Origin: Paucilactobacillus hokkaidonensis JCM 18461
GTDB taxonomy: Bacteria; Bacillota; Bacilli; Lactobacillales; Lactobacillaceae
Direction of reading: 5' to 3'
DNA length: 64,000 nt
Assembly: GCF_000829395.1 (NCBI RefSeq)
Contig: NZ_AP014681.1
Location: forward strand, 1 to 64,000
Shown here: positions 54,474-63,430 of the stretch, one piece after another
Layout: every line of letters starts with the position of its first letter
Numbering within the stretch: position 1 is the stretch's first letter
Position numbers and translations under genes: made by a program
The notes under the pieces: model-generated
What the model was told of the DNA's origin: nothing
Databases searched by the model: none
What the model saw: only the letters and a program-made list of their open reading frames with translations

Positions 54474-54725
54474 TTACTTTTTACTGGTTCGACCAACAAC
54501 TAATGAAACAATCAGAACTAAAATAATTGCCCCGATGATCGATGGTATCAATGCCATGCCAGCTAACGAAGGGCCCCAAGTGCCAAGGAGCCCTTGGCCA
54601 ATCCACGCACCGATTAAACCAGCTACGATATTTGCAATCCAGCCCATAGCAGCACCACGGTTAGTGATTGCGCCAGCAATGGCACCAATGATTGCCCCGA
54701 CGATTAATGACCAAATAAGTCCCAT
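54474..54725 (-). CDS. GlsB/YeaQ/YmgE-family stress membrane protein
   Basis: An 83-residue three-helix membrane protein (LIVGAIIGAIAGAITNRG, WIANIVAGLIGAWIGQGLLG, SIIGAIILVLIVSLVVGRT). It is clearly a paralogue of the protein at 20885-21133. In enterococci GlsB is coded with the stress protein Gls24, as here. GGGGGTGAG precedes the ATG; it lies 14 bp after asp23. Confidence 0.9.
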   Translation of the reverse strand: MGLIWSLIVGAIIGAIAGAITNRGAAMGWIANIVAGLIGAWIGQGLLGTWGPSLAGMALIPSIIGAIILVLIVSLVVGRTSKK

Positions 54726-54739
54726 ATTTACTCACCCCC

Positions 54740-55282
54740 TTAGTTAACACGACTAGATTTATTGTCAGACGTTACTTTATCAACGCTGTCACTTAATGTT
54801 TCCTTCGATTTATTTGCGCCCTTACTGACGGCTTCCTTCGTTTTGTCTGTAGCATCGCTCACGCGATCTTGCAGAGAAGTCGAATCTTTTTCATGTTGCT
54901 CCTTTGTCTTGACATCAACAACATTCACATTTACCTCAATTACTTCTAAGTCGGTCATATTCTTTACTTCCCGAACGATAACATTTTTGATCTTGTCATA
55001 CAGTTTAGAAATATCAATGCCGTATTCAGCAACAATGTCGAGATCCACTGCAACCTGCTTTTTTCCAACCTCTACATCAATTCCTGATGTGACATCGGAA
55101 GTATTAACTAGTTTTTCAGCAACATTTGCGAAAAAACCGCCATCTACGGTTAATAAGCCATCTACTTCAGAAAGTGCAATACCAATTATTTTTTGAATAA
55201 CCTTATCATCAAATGTTAAATTGCCTTTAATACCAGACTTTTCGTTAGTTGTTGTTTTTTCACTTGGCGTTCCGTTCTGCAT
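54740..55282 (-). CDS. Asp23/Gls24-family envelope stress protein
   Basis: A 180-residue protein. The Asp23 domain (about 20-125) shows GNLTFDDKVIQKIIGIALSE, VDGLLTVDGGF and the repeated VNVNVVDVKT end. A charged tail follows (about 130-180), related in style to CsbD repeats. Asp23 coats the inner membrane face through AmaP and responds to alkaline and cell-wall stress. AGGAGG precedes the ATG. It is the third gene of the operon. Confidence 0.93.
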   Translation of the reverse strand: MQNGTPSEKTTTNEKSGIKGNLTFDDKVIQKIIGIALSEVDGLLTVDGGFFANVAEKLVNTSDVTSGIDVEVGKKQVAVDLDIVAEYGIDISKLYDKIKNVIVREVKNMTDLEVIEVNVNVVDVKTKEQHEKDSTSLQDRVSDATDKTKEAVSKGANKSKETLSDSVDKVTSDNKSSRVN

Positions 55283-55309
55283 AATTTTTCCTCCTTATAA
55301 TTCAAACAG

Positions 55310-55495
55310 TTATTTAAAAACATTTGTTAAGATACCAGTTTTTTGAATATAATAACCCGCGGTAATCCCGATTACCATAAAAATCAAAACAAAAAGCGTC
55401 TTTAAAAATCCAAAAGTGATGATAAGGACCGCTAAGAGCAATCCTATAATTCCACCAATTAGTGGCCAAAAATAGGCTTTAATGAGTTCGGTCAC
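55310..55495 (-). CDS. DUF2273 small membrane protein
   Basis: A 61-residue protein with two helices (FWPLIGGIIGLLLAVLIITF, VLIFMVIGITAGYYI). DUF2273 proteins are constant members of Asp23/AmaP operons. AGGAGGTG lies before the ATG. It sits 11 bp after amaP. Confidence 0.9.
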   Translation of the reverse strand: MTELIKAYFWPLIGGIIGLLLAVLIITFGFLKTLFVLIFMVIGITAGYYIQKTGILTNVFK

Positions 55496-55506
55496 GTTAT
55501 CACCTC

Positions 55507-56067
55507 CTAGACAACTCGAGATTGATGCACATTAGCGTCCGACTCATTGAAATCAACGAGTCGGATTTTTATTTTTTTCTGTTCAGAAATTCCAAGACAA
55601 ATACGCAAATCTTTTTTTAATTGATTGAGAAAATTTGCAGTCTGTTTCTTGGCATTGACTGAATTTAGTAGATCACCCGATATTTTAAGTGTGATCCTTT
55701 TTCGTGATAACTTAGCTGATACCTTGGGGTTACCAATAAAGGGTTCATGTTGAAGTGCTGAAAGAGCAAAATGCTCAATAGCTTTCTTACTGATGGTAAC
55801 TTGACCATCAGACTTTTGGTGAAGATATAATGACTGTGACCGTGGCCAAAAAAGTGTGATAATCAATAAAACAATTAACACCGCCGCCAGAATTATCCCA
55901 CTCCAAAAAAGGTATATCGGTTCGTACTGATCCAACCAATCAAACTTTAATTGCATGGGTGTGCTAGTGCCAATGGCCGTTGACCAATTTTTAAAGACAA
56001 GAACTATGGACAAAGGAAATGCAAGGATAATAACAACTACTATTAAAGCCTTAAATATAAATCGCAA
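55507..56067 (-). CDS. amaP: AmaP, membrane anchor of Asp23
   Basis: A 186-residue protein with two N-terminal membrane helices (ALIVVVIILAFPLSIVLVF and FWSGIILAAVLIVLLIITLFW) and a soluble domain, DGQVTISKKAIEHFALSAL onward, that fits the alkaline-shock anchor family. It recruits Asp23 to the membrane. I used the TTG at 56067, 6 nt after AAAGGTGG; the longer ATG frame to 56127 lacks a ribosome site and adds polar residues. First gene of the operon. Confidence 0.85.
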   Translation of the reverse strand: MRFIFKALIVVVIILAFPLSIVLVFKNWSTAIGTSTPMQLKFDWLDQYEPIYLFWSGIILAAVLIVLLIITLFWPRSQSLYLHQKSDGQVTISKKAIEHFALSALQHEPFIGNPKVSAKLSRKRITLKISGDLLNSVNAKKQTANFLNQLKKDLRICLGISEQKKIKIRLVDFNESDANVHQSRVV

Positions 56068-56170
56068 ATCATCACCACCTTTACCATCATTATAGCAGAC
56101 AGGTAGTGATGATGAAATTATATGCACTTATAAGAAACCAATTAAAATTTTTATTTGACTAAACCAACCT

Positions 56171-56200
56171 GGCCACTAGGGTATACCCTAGTGGCCTTTT
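56171..56200 (+). terminator. Strong terminator-like hairpin
   Basis: GGCCACTAGGG / CCCTAGTGGCC, 11 perfect pairs around TATA, followed by TTTT. It lies in the divergent gap between amaP and the recombinase, so it more likely ends a transcript from a lost upstream gene. Confidence 0.8.
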
Positions 56201-56264
56201 CTATTTCTGTGCTATACTAGGAATTACAAGTGTTCATTAGAACTGTCCAAAAGGAGAATTGGAA

Positions 56265-56849
56265 ATGGCTAAAATCGGTTATGCGCGTGTGAGTTCCAAG
56301 GAGCAACATTTAGATCGACAGTTAGCGGCTTTAAAAGACGTTGATAAATTATTTACGGATAAATTAAGTGGGGCTAACACTAATCGGCCAGAACTGCAAA
56401 AAATGCTGGCCTATATTCGTGAGGGTGATATTGTAATGGTCACTGAATTAGATCGCTTAGGCAGAAACAATCAGGATTTAACTAAAATCATGAACTCCAT
56501 TCAAAATAAGGGTGCCACCCTAGATGTGTTAAATTTGCCGTCCATGACCGGGATTGCTGACCCAAATTTACGTCAACTGATGACCAACTTGATTATTGAA
56601 CTCTATAAGTATCAGGCCGAAAGTGAACGTAAGCGAATCATTGAGCGCCAGCAACAAGGGATTGCCTTAGCTAAGCAGCAGGGTAAATATCATGGGCGCA
56701 AACCCCAATATGCCAAAGATGATCCCCGTTTGCAACACGCTTTTAAGCTTTATCAAACGGGTATGAGTGATGTAGATGTTGCCCGTAATATAGGGATTAA
56801 ACGGACGACCTTTATCAGATATCGAAAGAAATTCAATATACAAAGATGA
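56265..56849 (+). CDS. Serine recombinase (resolvase/invertase)
   Basis: A 194-residue small serine recombinase: IGYARVSSKEQH with catalytic Ser10, ELDRLGRNNQDL, the helix LMTNLIIELYKYQAESERKR and a C-terminal HTH (MSDVDVARNIGIKRTTFIRY). AAGGAG lies 8 nt before the ATG at 56265. It is a plasmid resolvase or invertase type. A related gene is at 60962. No paired recombination site is obvious next to it. Confidence 0.92.
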   Translation: MAKIGYARVSSKEQHLDRQLAALKDVDKLFTDKLSGANTNRPELQKMLAYIREGDIVMVTELDRLGRNNQDLTKIMNSIQNKGATLDVLNLPSMTGIADPNLRQLMTNLIIELYKYQAESERKRIIERQQQGIALAKQQGKYHGRKPQYAKDDPRLQHAFKLYQTGMSDVDVARNIGIKRTTFIRYRKKFNIQR

Positions 56850-57208
56850 TGTTTACATGAGAGAATCATAGCAGAGCGGACCACTTGAAACTTCTAACTC
56901 CACTAAAATCCGAGAAATGACCAAGAAAAATGACAACTCTTCGAATATTGTTACTTCAAATTAAAATCAAAAATGATTACCTTAAAAATTGAGGTTTTTT
57001 AATTAAAATAATATTATTTTATGCTGTGTTATCCGCAATTCTAAATCTGGATCATAGTGATATTTGATAGCTTTGTAGCAGTATGTAAATAAAATTATTA
57101 TTCTGATAAAAGCAAGCAACGATTGACAATTCTGAGCGTTATTTTTCGAATCATGGCGTTTTTATATTACAATGATCCTAGAAAAAGTAAAGTTATGGAG
57201 GCGATTAG
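56850..57208. other. AT-rich intergenic region
   Basis: No gene is seen in these 359 bp. AAAAATTGAGGTTTTTT near 56980-56998 could be a weak terminator. TACAAT near 57168 is a possible -10 for the next gene, whose ATG has GGAGG. Confidence 0.4.
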
Positions 57209-58414
57209 ATGAGTGATTTGGATCAGACAAACAGCTATCGATACGTCATTGTTGGTGGCGGAGTGGTTGCTGGCTATGCCATCAAGGGAATTCGACAGGA
57301 AGATTCAGAGGGTGAGATCTTAATTATTTCGCAAGAGGCGGATGTCCCATATGAACGACCGGCACTGAGTAAAAAACTATGGCTAGATGATGAATTTACT
57401 GAAGAGAACATTCAGATTGGTGCTGAAAATTATCCCAATGTGACTTTTAAGTTCAAGACAACGGTTACGGCTATTAATCGGCAAGATAAGGTCATTACAT
57501 TGGCCGATAGTGAGCAAATCAAGTATGAACAGCTATTGCTAGCAACTGGCGGAGAACCTAGACAAATCCAGGGACCTTCTGATCCACATGTGCTAGTCTT
57601 TAGACAGTGGTCAGATTATCGCAAGTTACGTAAATTTAGTGGTCCGAACAAGCGAGTTGTGATCATTGGTGGTGGATATGTTGGTACAGAGCTCGCATCG
57701 TCACTGACCCAAAATGAGACTGAAGTTACGATGATTTTTCCAGAAAAAGCGCTGGGTGAGGGTAAATTTCCTGAGTCTATTCGGACTGAGTATGAAGCCA
57801 CGTTCAAACGCAATGGTGTCACACTGATGAGTGGTCAGTTTGTCCAATCATATCAACGCCAAGGTGACCACTTGACTCTATTGACAAAGGATGGTACGGT
57901 GATCGCAGCCGATACGATCATTGTTGGGTTAGGCGTTACGCCGCGGATTAGTTTAGCTGAAGACAGTTGTTTGGATTTAGCTGATGGTGGTGTGAAAGTT
58001 AATGAGTATCTCAATACTAGTGACCCAGCCATCTGGTCTGCTGGAGATATTGCCTCTTATCCAGATCACATCTTGGGTCGGCAACGGATTGAGCACGTGG
58101 ACCATGCCCGACTTTCTGGTGAATTAGTTGGCCGTAATATGGCAGGTGCTCACATGAGCTATCAGCATACCCCATACTTCTATTCCATGATTTTTGATAT
58201 TTCCTGGCAAGCAATCGGTAATATTGATCCTAAATTGCAATTGATTTTTGATCGGCGAACGCATGGATCGCTTGTCTATTTCATAGATACCGATAAGTTA
58301 GTTGGTGTTTTAGTTTGGAATGTTAAGGTGAATCTTGATGATGTTCGCGCATTGCTTGCGAACGCTCCAGCTACAGATGATCTGGTGGGCTCCATTCGAG
58401 AGAAGAAGGCTTAG
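57209..58414 (+). CDS. FAD-dependent NAD(P)H oxidoreductase (ferredoxin-reductase-like)
   Basis: A 401-residue two-dinucleotide-fold flavoprotein. The FAD motif is VIVGGGVVAGYAIKG (about 13-27), followed by PYERPALSKKLW; the NAD(P) motif is VVIIGGGYVGTELASSL (about 149-165); the second FAD segment is IWSAGDIASYP. It groups with rubredoxin/putidaredoxin-reductase or AIF-like enzymes. The electron acceptor is unknown; there is no redox Cys pair. It lies ahead of the NADH oxidase gene in the same direction, with a 115-bp gap. Confidence 0.87.
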   Translation: MSDLDQTNSYRYVIVGGGVVAGYAIKGIRQEDSEGEILIISQEADVPYERPALSKKLWLDDEFTEENIQIGAENYPNVTFKFKTTVTAINRQDKVITLADSEQIKYEQLLLATGGEPRQIQGPSDPHVLVFRQWSDYRKLRKFSGPNKRVVIIGGGYVGTELASSLTQNETEVTMIFPEKALGEGKFPESIRTEYEATFKRNGVTLMSGQFVQSYQRQGDHLTLLTKDGTVIAADTIIVGLGVTPRISLAEDSCLDLADGGVKVNEYLNTSDPAIWSAGDIASYPDHILGRQRIEHVDHARLSGELVGRNMAGAHMSYQHTPYFYSMIFDISWQAIGNIDPKLQLIFDRRTHGSLVYFIDTDKLVGVLVWNVKVNLDDVRALLANAPATDDLVGSIREKKA

Positions 58415-58529
58415 TATCTGGATGAGATATCGGTGAATCATTGCGTCATCACGAATGTACTTTAGAACAAAATGGCCATCATTAACGATTTATTATTTGT
58501 CACCCATCTATTAGGAGGCTATATTTTTT

Positions 58530-59906
58530 ATGTCGAAGACAAAAGTTATTGTTGTTGGTGCCTCGCACGGCGGCCATCAGTCGGTTTTGGAACTTACTCA
58601 CAAATACTCAAACCTAGATATTAAACTATTCGAAGCGGGAGATTTTATTTCTTTTATGTCCTGTGGTATGGAATTATATTTAGAAAACAGTGTAACGAGT
58701 ATTAATGATGTCCGTAATTTTAAACCTGCAGATCTCGAAAAATTTGGGACAGAAGTATATGCCAATCATGAAGTGACCAAAATAAATCCAGAAAATAAGC
58801 AAGTTACCGTGAAAGATTTAAGATCCGGTAAGATACAGAGCTATGATTACGATAAATTAATCTTAAGCTCAGGCGTAACTCCAAACGATTTACCCGTTCC
58901 TGGTCATGAGCTAAAAAACGTTTATTCAATGCGCGGCAAGGATTGGGCAGAAAAGATCAAAGCAAAATTATCTGACCCAGATGTTAAAAATATTACTGTT
59001 ATTGGTGCTGGTTACATTGGTGTTGAAGCTGCTGAAGCCAGCATCAAAGCTGGAAAGAATGTTACATTAATCGACATGATTAATCGGCCTCTGGGCAACT
59101 ACCTAGATACCGAATTAACAGATATTTTATCAAAAGAATTGACTAGCAAAGGCGTTCAAGTTGTCACTGGCGCTAAGATTGAATGCTATGAAGGGACTGA
59201 ATCGGTTTCTGCTGTTAAGACCAACGATGCAGAATATCCTAGTGACTTGATCATTCAAGCTGTTGGAGTTAAACCTAATACTGATTGGTTAAAGGGAACG
59301 GTTGAACTAGATAAGCGCGGGTGGATTAAAACTGACAAATATTTGAGAACTAATCTGCCTGATGTCTATGCCATAGGTGATGCGGTGTTGGCCTATTCAA
59401 TTCCTGCTCAGAGGAACATGCCGATAGCTTTAGCCACGGTTGCCCGACGTGAAGCCCGTTATGTAGTGGAACACATCTTTGAGAACACACCGTCTATGCC
59501 ATTTTCAGGAGTGGTCGGCTCATCAGCATTAAGTGTTTTCGACTATCACTTTGCCACATCAGGTCTGAATATGACCACAGCCCAAAAGGCCGATATTAAG
59601 ATTAACACATCTTTTTACAAAGACACTTTACGTCCAGCTTATGTCCCTATGGAGAAGGGAAATACAGAGGTCTACGTAGAGCTGGATTACAATCCAAACA
59701 CTCATCAACTATTAGGTGGTGCTGTATTGTCAACTTATGATATCACTGCCCAAGGTAATGTTATTTCATTAGCCATCCAACAAGGATTAAAACTGGAAGA
59801 TTTAGCCGAAGCTGACTTTTTCTTCCAGCCAGGCTTTGACCGACAGTGGAGCCTATTGAACTTAGCAGCCCAACGTGCTCTTGGTGAACTTGAGTTTACA
59901 AAATAG
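58530..59906 (+). CDS. nox: NADH oxidase / NADH peroxidase family flavoprotein
   Basis: A 458-residue flavoprotein of the Nox/Npr/CoA-disulfide-reductase family. VVGASHGGHQSVLEL binds FAD; the redox-active Cys45 is in ISFMSCGMELYLE; VIGAGYIGVEAAEAS binds NADH; VYAIGDAVLAYS is the second FAD motif, and a dimerisation domain follows. It probably reduces O2 to water with NADH, helping redox balance and oxygen tolerance in a fermenter. The N-terminal GASHGGHQ differs from the usual GxNHAG/T motif. AGGAGG precedes the ATG. Confidence 0.9.
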   Translation: MSKTKVIVVGASHGGHQSVLELTHKYSNLDIKLFEAGDFISFMSCGMELYLENSVTSINDVRNFKPADLEKFGTEVYANHEVTKINPENKQVTVKDLRSGKIQSYDYDKLILSSGVTPNDLPVPGHELKNVYSMRGKDWAEKIKAKLSDPDVKNITVIGAGYIGVEAAEASIKAGKNVTLIDMINRPLGNYLDTELTDILSKELTSKGVQVVTGAKIECYEGTESVSAVKTNDAEYPSDLIIQAVGVKPNTDWLKGTVELDKRGWIKTDKYLRTNLPDVYAIGDAVLAYSIPAQRNMPIALATVARREARYVVEHIFENTPSMPFSGVVGSSALSVFDYHFATSGLNMTTAQKADIKINTSFYKDTLRPAYVPMEKGNTEVYVELDYNPNTHQLLGGAVLSTYDITAQGNVISLAIQQGLKLEDLAEADFFFQPGFDRQWSLLNLAAQRALGELEFTK

Positions 59907-59992
59907 AAATTGTAACGACCACTTATAACTTGCTGTTTAGGATCACGAATAAATCAAAAAGAGGCTGTGACATAAGTCTCCACAAATAAGAC

Positions 59993-60033
59993 GGTCTAGT
60001 GAGAATCTTCGGATTCTCACTAGACCGCCTTTT
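59993..60033 (+). terminator. 15-bp perfect hairpin with TTCG loop
   Basis: GGTCTAGTGAGAATC and its exact complement flank TTCG and are followed by GCCTTTTGA. It is either the terminator of the nox gene or part of an IS end; the preceding GAGGCTGTGACATAAGTC looks like an insertion-sequence terminus. Confidence 0.65.
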
Positions 60034-60073
60034 GATATAATGGAAAATAAAAAAGGCATCGGTCACACCGAGT

Positions 60074-60898
60074 TGTACTAGTCCCTGTCAAGTTGTCATT
60101 TGAAATAATATAAGTTTTGCTTTGCTTAAACGGCCTCATTCCAGTGTTCCGCTGGGGTGAGGTCGTTTCTTGCTGGTGAACGATCTAGTTGATTAAAATA
60201 GTTGATGCCTTCTTCGACCAAGGCCACTAATTCTTTATAGGTAACTGGTTTAGCGTGTCGATCAATCCAGCGCAATTTGAACTCGTTCCACCAACGTTCC
60301 ATTGGTGCGTTATCATACGGCGTCCCTGGTCGTGACATACTACGGGTGACTTCATGTTGCGCCAAAAAGTTATTGAATGTTCCTGATGTGCATGCCGAAC
60401 CTCGGTCAGTATGCACTACAGGGTGGACGTCACCCGCAAAATTAAAGGCCCGTTGAAAAACCTGAACTTTTGCCTTCGAAGTTTCAGTTTCACTTAATTT
60501 ATGGGCAATTAGATGGCGACCGTAAAGATCCAGCGCGCCACTCAAACGCACTTTATACTGACCGTTAACACCATAGGTCAATTCCGTTGAATCAGCTAAC
60601 CAAACCTGGTTTGGTTGGTTAACGCCAAAACGCTGATTTAAAACATTATCTTGTAAGTATTGCTCCTGTTGTTTGATTCGTGAATGCTTTTTCTGATGAA
60701 CCTGGCAACGAATGCCTAGCTTGCTCATAATCCGCTTAACTTGCTTTAACGTCACCTGTTCGGTGACGGCCGGGTCTTTTCTGAGATTAGATAATATTTT
60801 GGTACTACCAATACTTTGATGATGCTGGTTATACCAATATTGAACCCGTCCAGTTAAGAAGTTATCTCGAATCCCCCAATCCGTTACGTTACGATCTA
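60074..60898 (-). pseudogene. IS3-family element, 5' truncated (orfB remnant)
   Basis: The IS end TGTACTAGTCCCTGTCAAG lies at 60074. On the minus strand orfB can be read from about 60898 to the stop at 60126: VQYWYNQHHQSIGSTKILSN, KQVKRIMSKLGIRCQVHQKK, WLADSTELTYGVNGQYKV, HTDRGSACTSGTF and NAPMERWWNEFKLRW. The N-terminal part of orfB and all of orfA are missing, cut near 60900 where DNA upstream of the next recombinase begins. Confidence 0.85.
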
Positions 60899-60961
60899 CC
60901 CTATTGTATTCAATCGAAAGTTGGATTATTATTAGTTACGTATAAGTGTTCCGGAGGCGTT

Positions 60962-61591
60962 CTGAAAACGACAAAAATTGGTTACGCACGTGTTAGTACT
61001 CGTGAGCAAAATCTAGCCCGGCAAATTGAACAACTACAAGCAGCTGGAGTAACAAAAATTTTTCAAGAGAAACTTTCTGGAAAAAATGCTGCCCGCCCAC
61101 AACTTCAAGCCATGCTGAATTATCTTCGTGACGATGATGAGGTAATTGTCTTAAGTTTAGATCGGTTAGGTAGAAATTCAGCCGATTTAACAGAAATTAT
61201 GGAAGCCATTCGCCATAAGGGGGCCACCTTAAACATTTTAAATTTACCGAGCTTTAATAGTATTGAAAACCCTAACTTACGTAACTTGATTACCAATATC
61301 ATTATTAAGCTTTATAAATATATGACCCAAGAAGAACGTGAGACAATCAAGGTAAGACAGCGACAAGGGATTGAAATTGCTAAACGGCAGGGAAAATATC
61401 ATGGTAAAGTTCGTGAATATGGACCACATTCACCGAATCGTCAGAAACGCTTTATTTATAAAGAAGCCTGTCGTTTGCTAACGCGACGGGAACAGGGAGA
61501 GGAATTAACCAAACGGCAGATTGCGCGGATGTTGGGAATTGCACCGGTAACTTTATATCGGATTGAAAAGTATCGTGCCGAAGAAAGCTAA
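60962..61591 (+). CDS. Serine recombinase (resolvase/invertase) with a CTG start
   Basis: A 209-residue serine recombinase: KIGYARVSTREQNLARQ (catalytic Ser about residue 11), SLDRLGRNSADL, IIIKLYKYMTQEERETIKVR and a C-terminal HTH (EELTKRQIARMLGIAPVTLY). The conserved N-terminus continues upstream of the first ATG (61112) to a CTG at 60962 that lies 6 nt after GGAGG; no ATG, GTG or TTG is in frame at that point. Either CTG is used or the native ATG has mutated, leaving a non-catalytic 61112 start. Confidence 0.82.
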   Translation: MKTTKIGYARVSTREQNLARQIEQLQAAGVTKIFQEKLSGKNAARPQLQAMLNYLRDDDEVIVLSLDRLGRNSADLTEIMEAIRHKGATLNILNLPSFNSIENPNLRNLITNIIIKLYKYMTQEERETIKVRQRQGIEIAKRQGKYHGKVREYGPHSPNRQKRFIYKEACRLLTRREQGEELTKRQIARMLGIAPVTLYRIEKYRAEES

Positions 61592-61720
61592 GAACTCATT
61601 TATGTTGTTAGTGTGAAAAGAGTTTGGCTTTTTAATGTAATAACAACTAAATTGATAACGAGGCGCAATGTTTTTGTGTTAAATTAGGCTTATTATGTAA
61701 CAATACAGGAGTTGATTTAC

Positions 61721-61823
61721 ATGGAATCTGAAAAACAAGATAAACAAAAAACACTATAAGTGAAAAAGTAAAGCAAGCTTTGCTTGACAATAGTAATGCC
61801 ATTAGTAATCTTGAAAACGACTA
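61721..61823 (+). pseudogene. Small charged protein gene with a one-base frameshift
   Basis: AGGAG and an ATG open MESEKQDKQ; the first frame stops after 12 codons, but one frame over KNTISEKVKQALLDNSNAIS and a terminal LEND follow to a TAA at 61821. A lost A in the CAAAAAAC tract explains it. Restored, it would be a 34-residue peptide of unknown role. Confidence 0.4.
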
Positions 61824-61866
61824 AGATCTCCTTTGACAGGGCACACTTCTATGTAAAAAAGCGAAT

Positions 61867-62013
61867 TTGAGTCATAAAAAATTAATGGGATCACTGATTT
61901 ATGGATTCATTCTGCTCATTTGCGGAGTTGTCGTCAATCTCATTTTTAATTATTTCGACTTTTATCATAACGATCGAGGTTGCCCGGATAATTCAAGTCC
62001 CGTCATCGAATAA
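61867..62013 (+). CDS. Small membrane protein, hypothetical
   Basis: A 48-residue frame from a TTG (or 42 from an inner ATG) with one helix IYGFILLICGVVVNLIFNYF and a polar tail. It has no strong ribosome site, so expression is uncertain. No family recognised. Confidence 0.35.
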   Translation: MSHKKLMGSLIYGFILLICGVVVNLIFNYFDFYHNDRGCPDNSSPVIE

Positions 62014-62084
62014 TATGGCTAAACCCAAATAATTGTATCTTATAACACATTTTATTATGTGATTTATTGCACCCAAAAATCCTA

Positions 62085-62122
62085 TTGAACCAGTCTTAAA
62101 GATTAGTTTAATAGGATTTTAT
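62085..62122 (-). terminator. Terminator downstream of rpiA
   Basis: AAAATCCTATTGAAC pairs with GTTTAATAGGATTTT around a 12-nt loop; T-run on the minus strand. It is 78 bp past the rpiA stop. Confidence 0.75.
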
Positions 62123-62199
62123 GATTGAACGGTCAAGAACCACAGTTATATGGCTCCTCTAACCGACTAATTTAATATGAGTAATCAAGACGTGACATT

Positions 62200-62922
62200 T
62201 TATTGATAAGATGGATGGACTTTAGAATTAATCAGAATTTGAGGCGCTCCTTCTTTGCCTACAACAACTTCATTAACCGCATTTAAAAACAAGCCATGTT
62301 CAACCACGCCAACGGTATTAATTAATGTATCGGCCAGTTTATCGGGATTGTTAATTTCATGCAGGTGAAGATCCAAAATGATGTTATTTGAATCCGTTTT
62401 AAAGACCTTGCCGTCCTTATCAGTCCTGACAACCGGATTGAACCCGGCATCGGAAAATTTTTTCAAAACATGATGACTGCCGAAAGGCTCTACGTCAACA
62501 GCTAGTGGAAAGGCACCAATTCGGTCAACAACTTTGGATTTGTCTACGATCCAAACAAGCTTTTTAGAATTGGCAGCCACAATTTTTTCCCAAAGCAGGT
62601 TTCCACCACCGCCTTTAATACCGTTGAAATCACTGTCAACCTGGTCGGCACCATCAATGGTTAAATCAATTGTGTCAATCGAATCCAAATCAACAATTTT
62701 TATTCCCAATGATTTAGCCTGCTTCGCTGTTGAAATTGACGTGGAAACGCCCGTAAATTTCAAGCCTTCTTCCTGAACCTGTCGTCCCAACTCATCGACC
62801 AGCATTGTAACCGTTGAGCCACTTCCAAGGCCAACAATCATATCGTCTTTAACATAATCTGCAGCTTTAACCGCCGCGGTCTTTTTTAACTTGTTCTGAA
62901 GCTCTGTATTGATCGTACTCAT
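62200..62922 (-). CDS. rpiA: Ribose-5-phosphate isomerase A
   Basis: A 240-residue RpiA of normal length (about 220-230 elsewhere). VGLGSGSTVTMLV, TIDGADQVDSDF (catalytic Asp pair), KGGGGNLLWEKIVA (catalytic Glu/Lys loop) and VGVVEHGLFLN are intact. It interconverts ribose-5-phosphate and ribulose-5-phosphate in the pentose phosphate and phosphoketolase routes. AAGGAGATGGGAG precedes the ATG. It stands alone with its own terminator; a housekeeping sugar gene among mobile DNA is likely an extra copy. Confidence 0.96.
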   Translation of the reverse strand: MSTINTELQNKLKKTAAVKAADYVKDDMIVGLGSGSTVTMLVDELGRQVQEEGLKFTGVSTSISTAKQAKSLGIKIVDLDSIDTIDLTIDGADQVDSDFNGIKGGGGNLLWEKIVAANSKKLVWIVDKSKVVDRIGAFPLAVDVEPFGSHHVLKKFSDAGFNPVVRTDKDGKVFKTDSNNIILDLHLHEINNPDKLADTLINTVGVVEHGLFLNAVNEVVVGKEGAPQILINSKVHPSYQ

Positions 62923-63086
62923 GAATCTCCCATCTCCTTAATTTTAAAGCCAACTTAGCGTTTCTCTACTTAGCAACTGTCTAAAAAGTCACGCAATTCC
63001 TTGTATTACTTAATTAATGAGCTAACAGTAAAATAAGTTTATTTTCTGTTTATGGACAGGTTCAACCGATGAACTGATGATTTTTT

Positions 63087-63255
63087 ATGAATAAGCATGA
63101 ACCAATTCCTGATTGGCAAGACAGTATCAAACTCATTCTAATCTTGTTGATTTTTATGTGGCCTACCGTTCTACCTATACCTAATAGGAATTTATATTAT
63201 TTTGATTGTCTACATGATATACAAAGTTCTCAAAGTAAAAGATATCGATCCATAA
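63087..63255 (+). pseudogene. Small membrane protein gene with a frameshift
   Basis: The first frame reads MNKHEPIPDWQDSIKLILIL and LIFMWPTVLP, a likely first helix. In this frame the sequence then turns polar, while one frame over LIGIYIILIVYMIYKVLKVK and DIDP follow to a TAA at 63253, a second helix with basic residues. A two-helix protein of about 55 residues split near 63180 is the simplest reading. No family recognised. Confidence 0.45.
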
Positions 63256-63430
63256 CAATTAACTCCATCAGTATTATATCTTGCATTTTGTGATCAAGAT
63301 AATTGTTCTGATATATTCAATCTTCTCCCAAGATTACATAATTTCAAATCCAATCAATCATTAATTTATTACTTTTTAATTTTACCTCAATTGTCAAATC
63401 AAGTGCAACACTATGAATATATTCTTAGAA

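Noticed and set aside
57209-59906. The two adjacent flavoproteins as subunits of one enzyme
   Set aside because: Each has complete FAD and NAD motifs, and the 115-bp gap argues against close coupling; they are listed separately.
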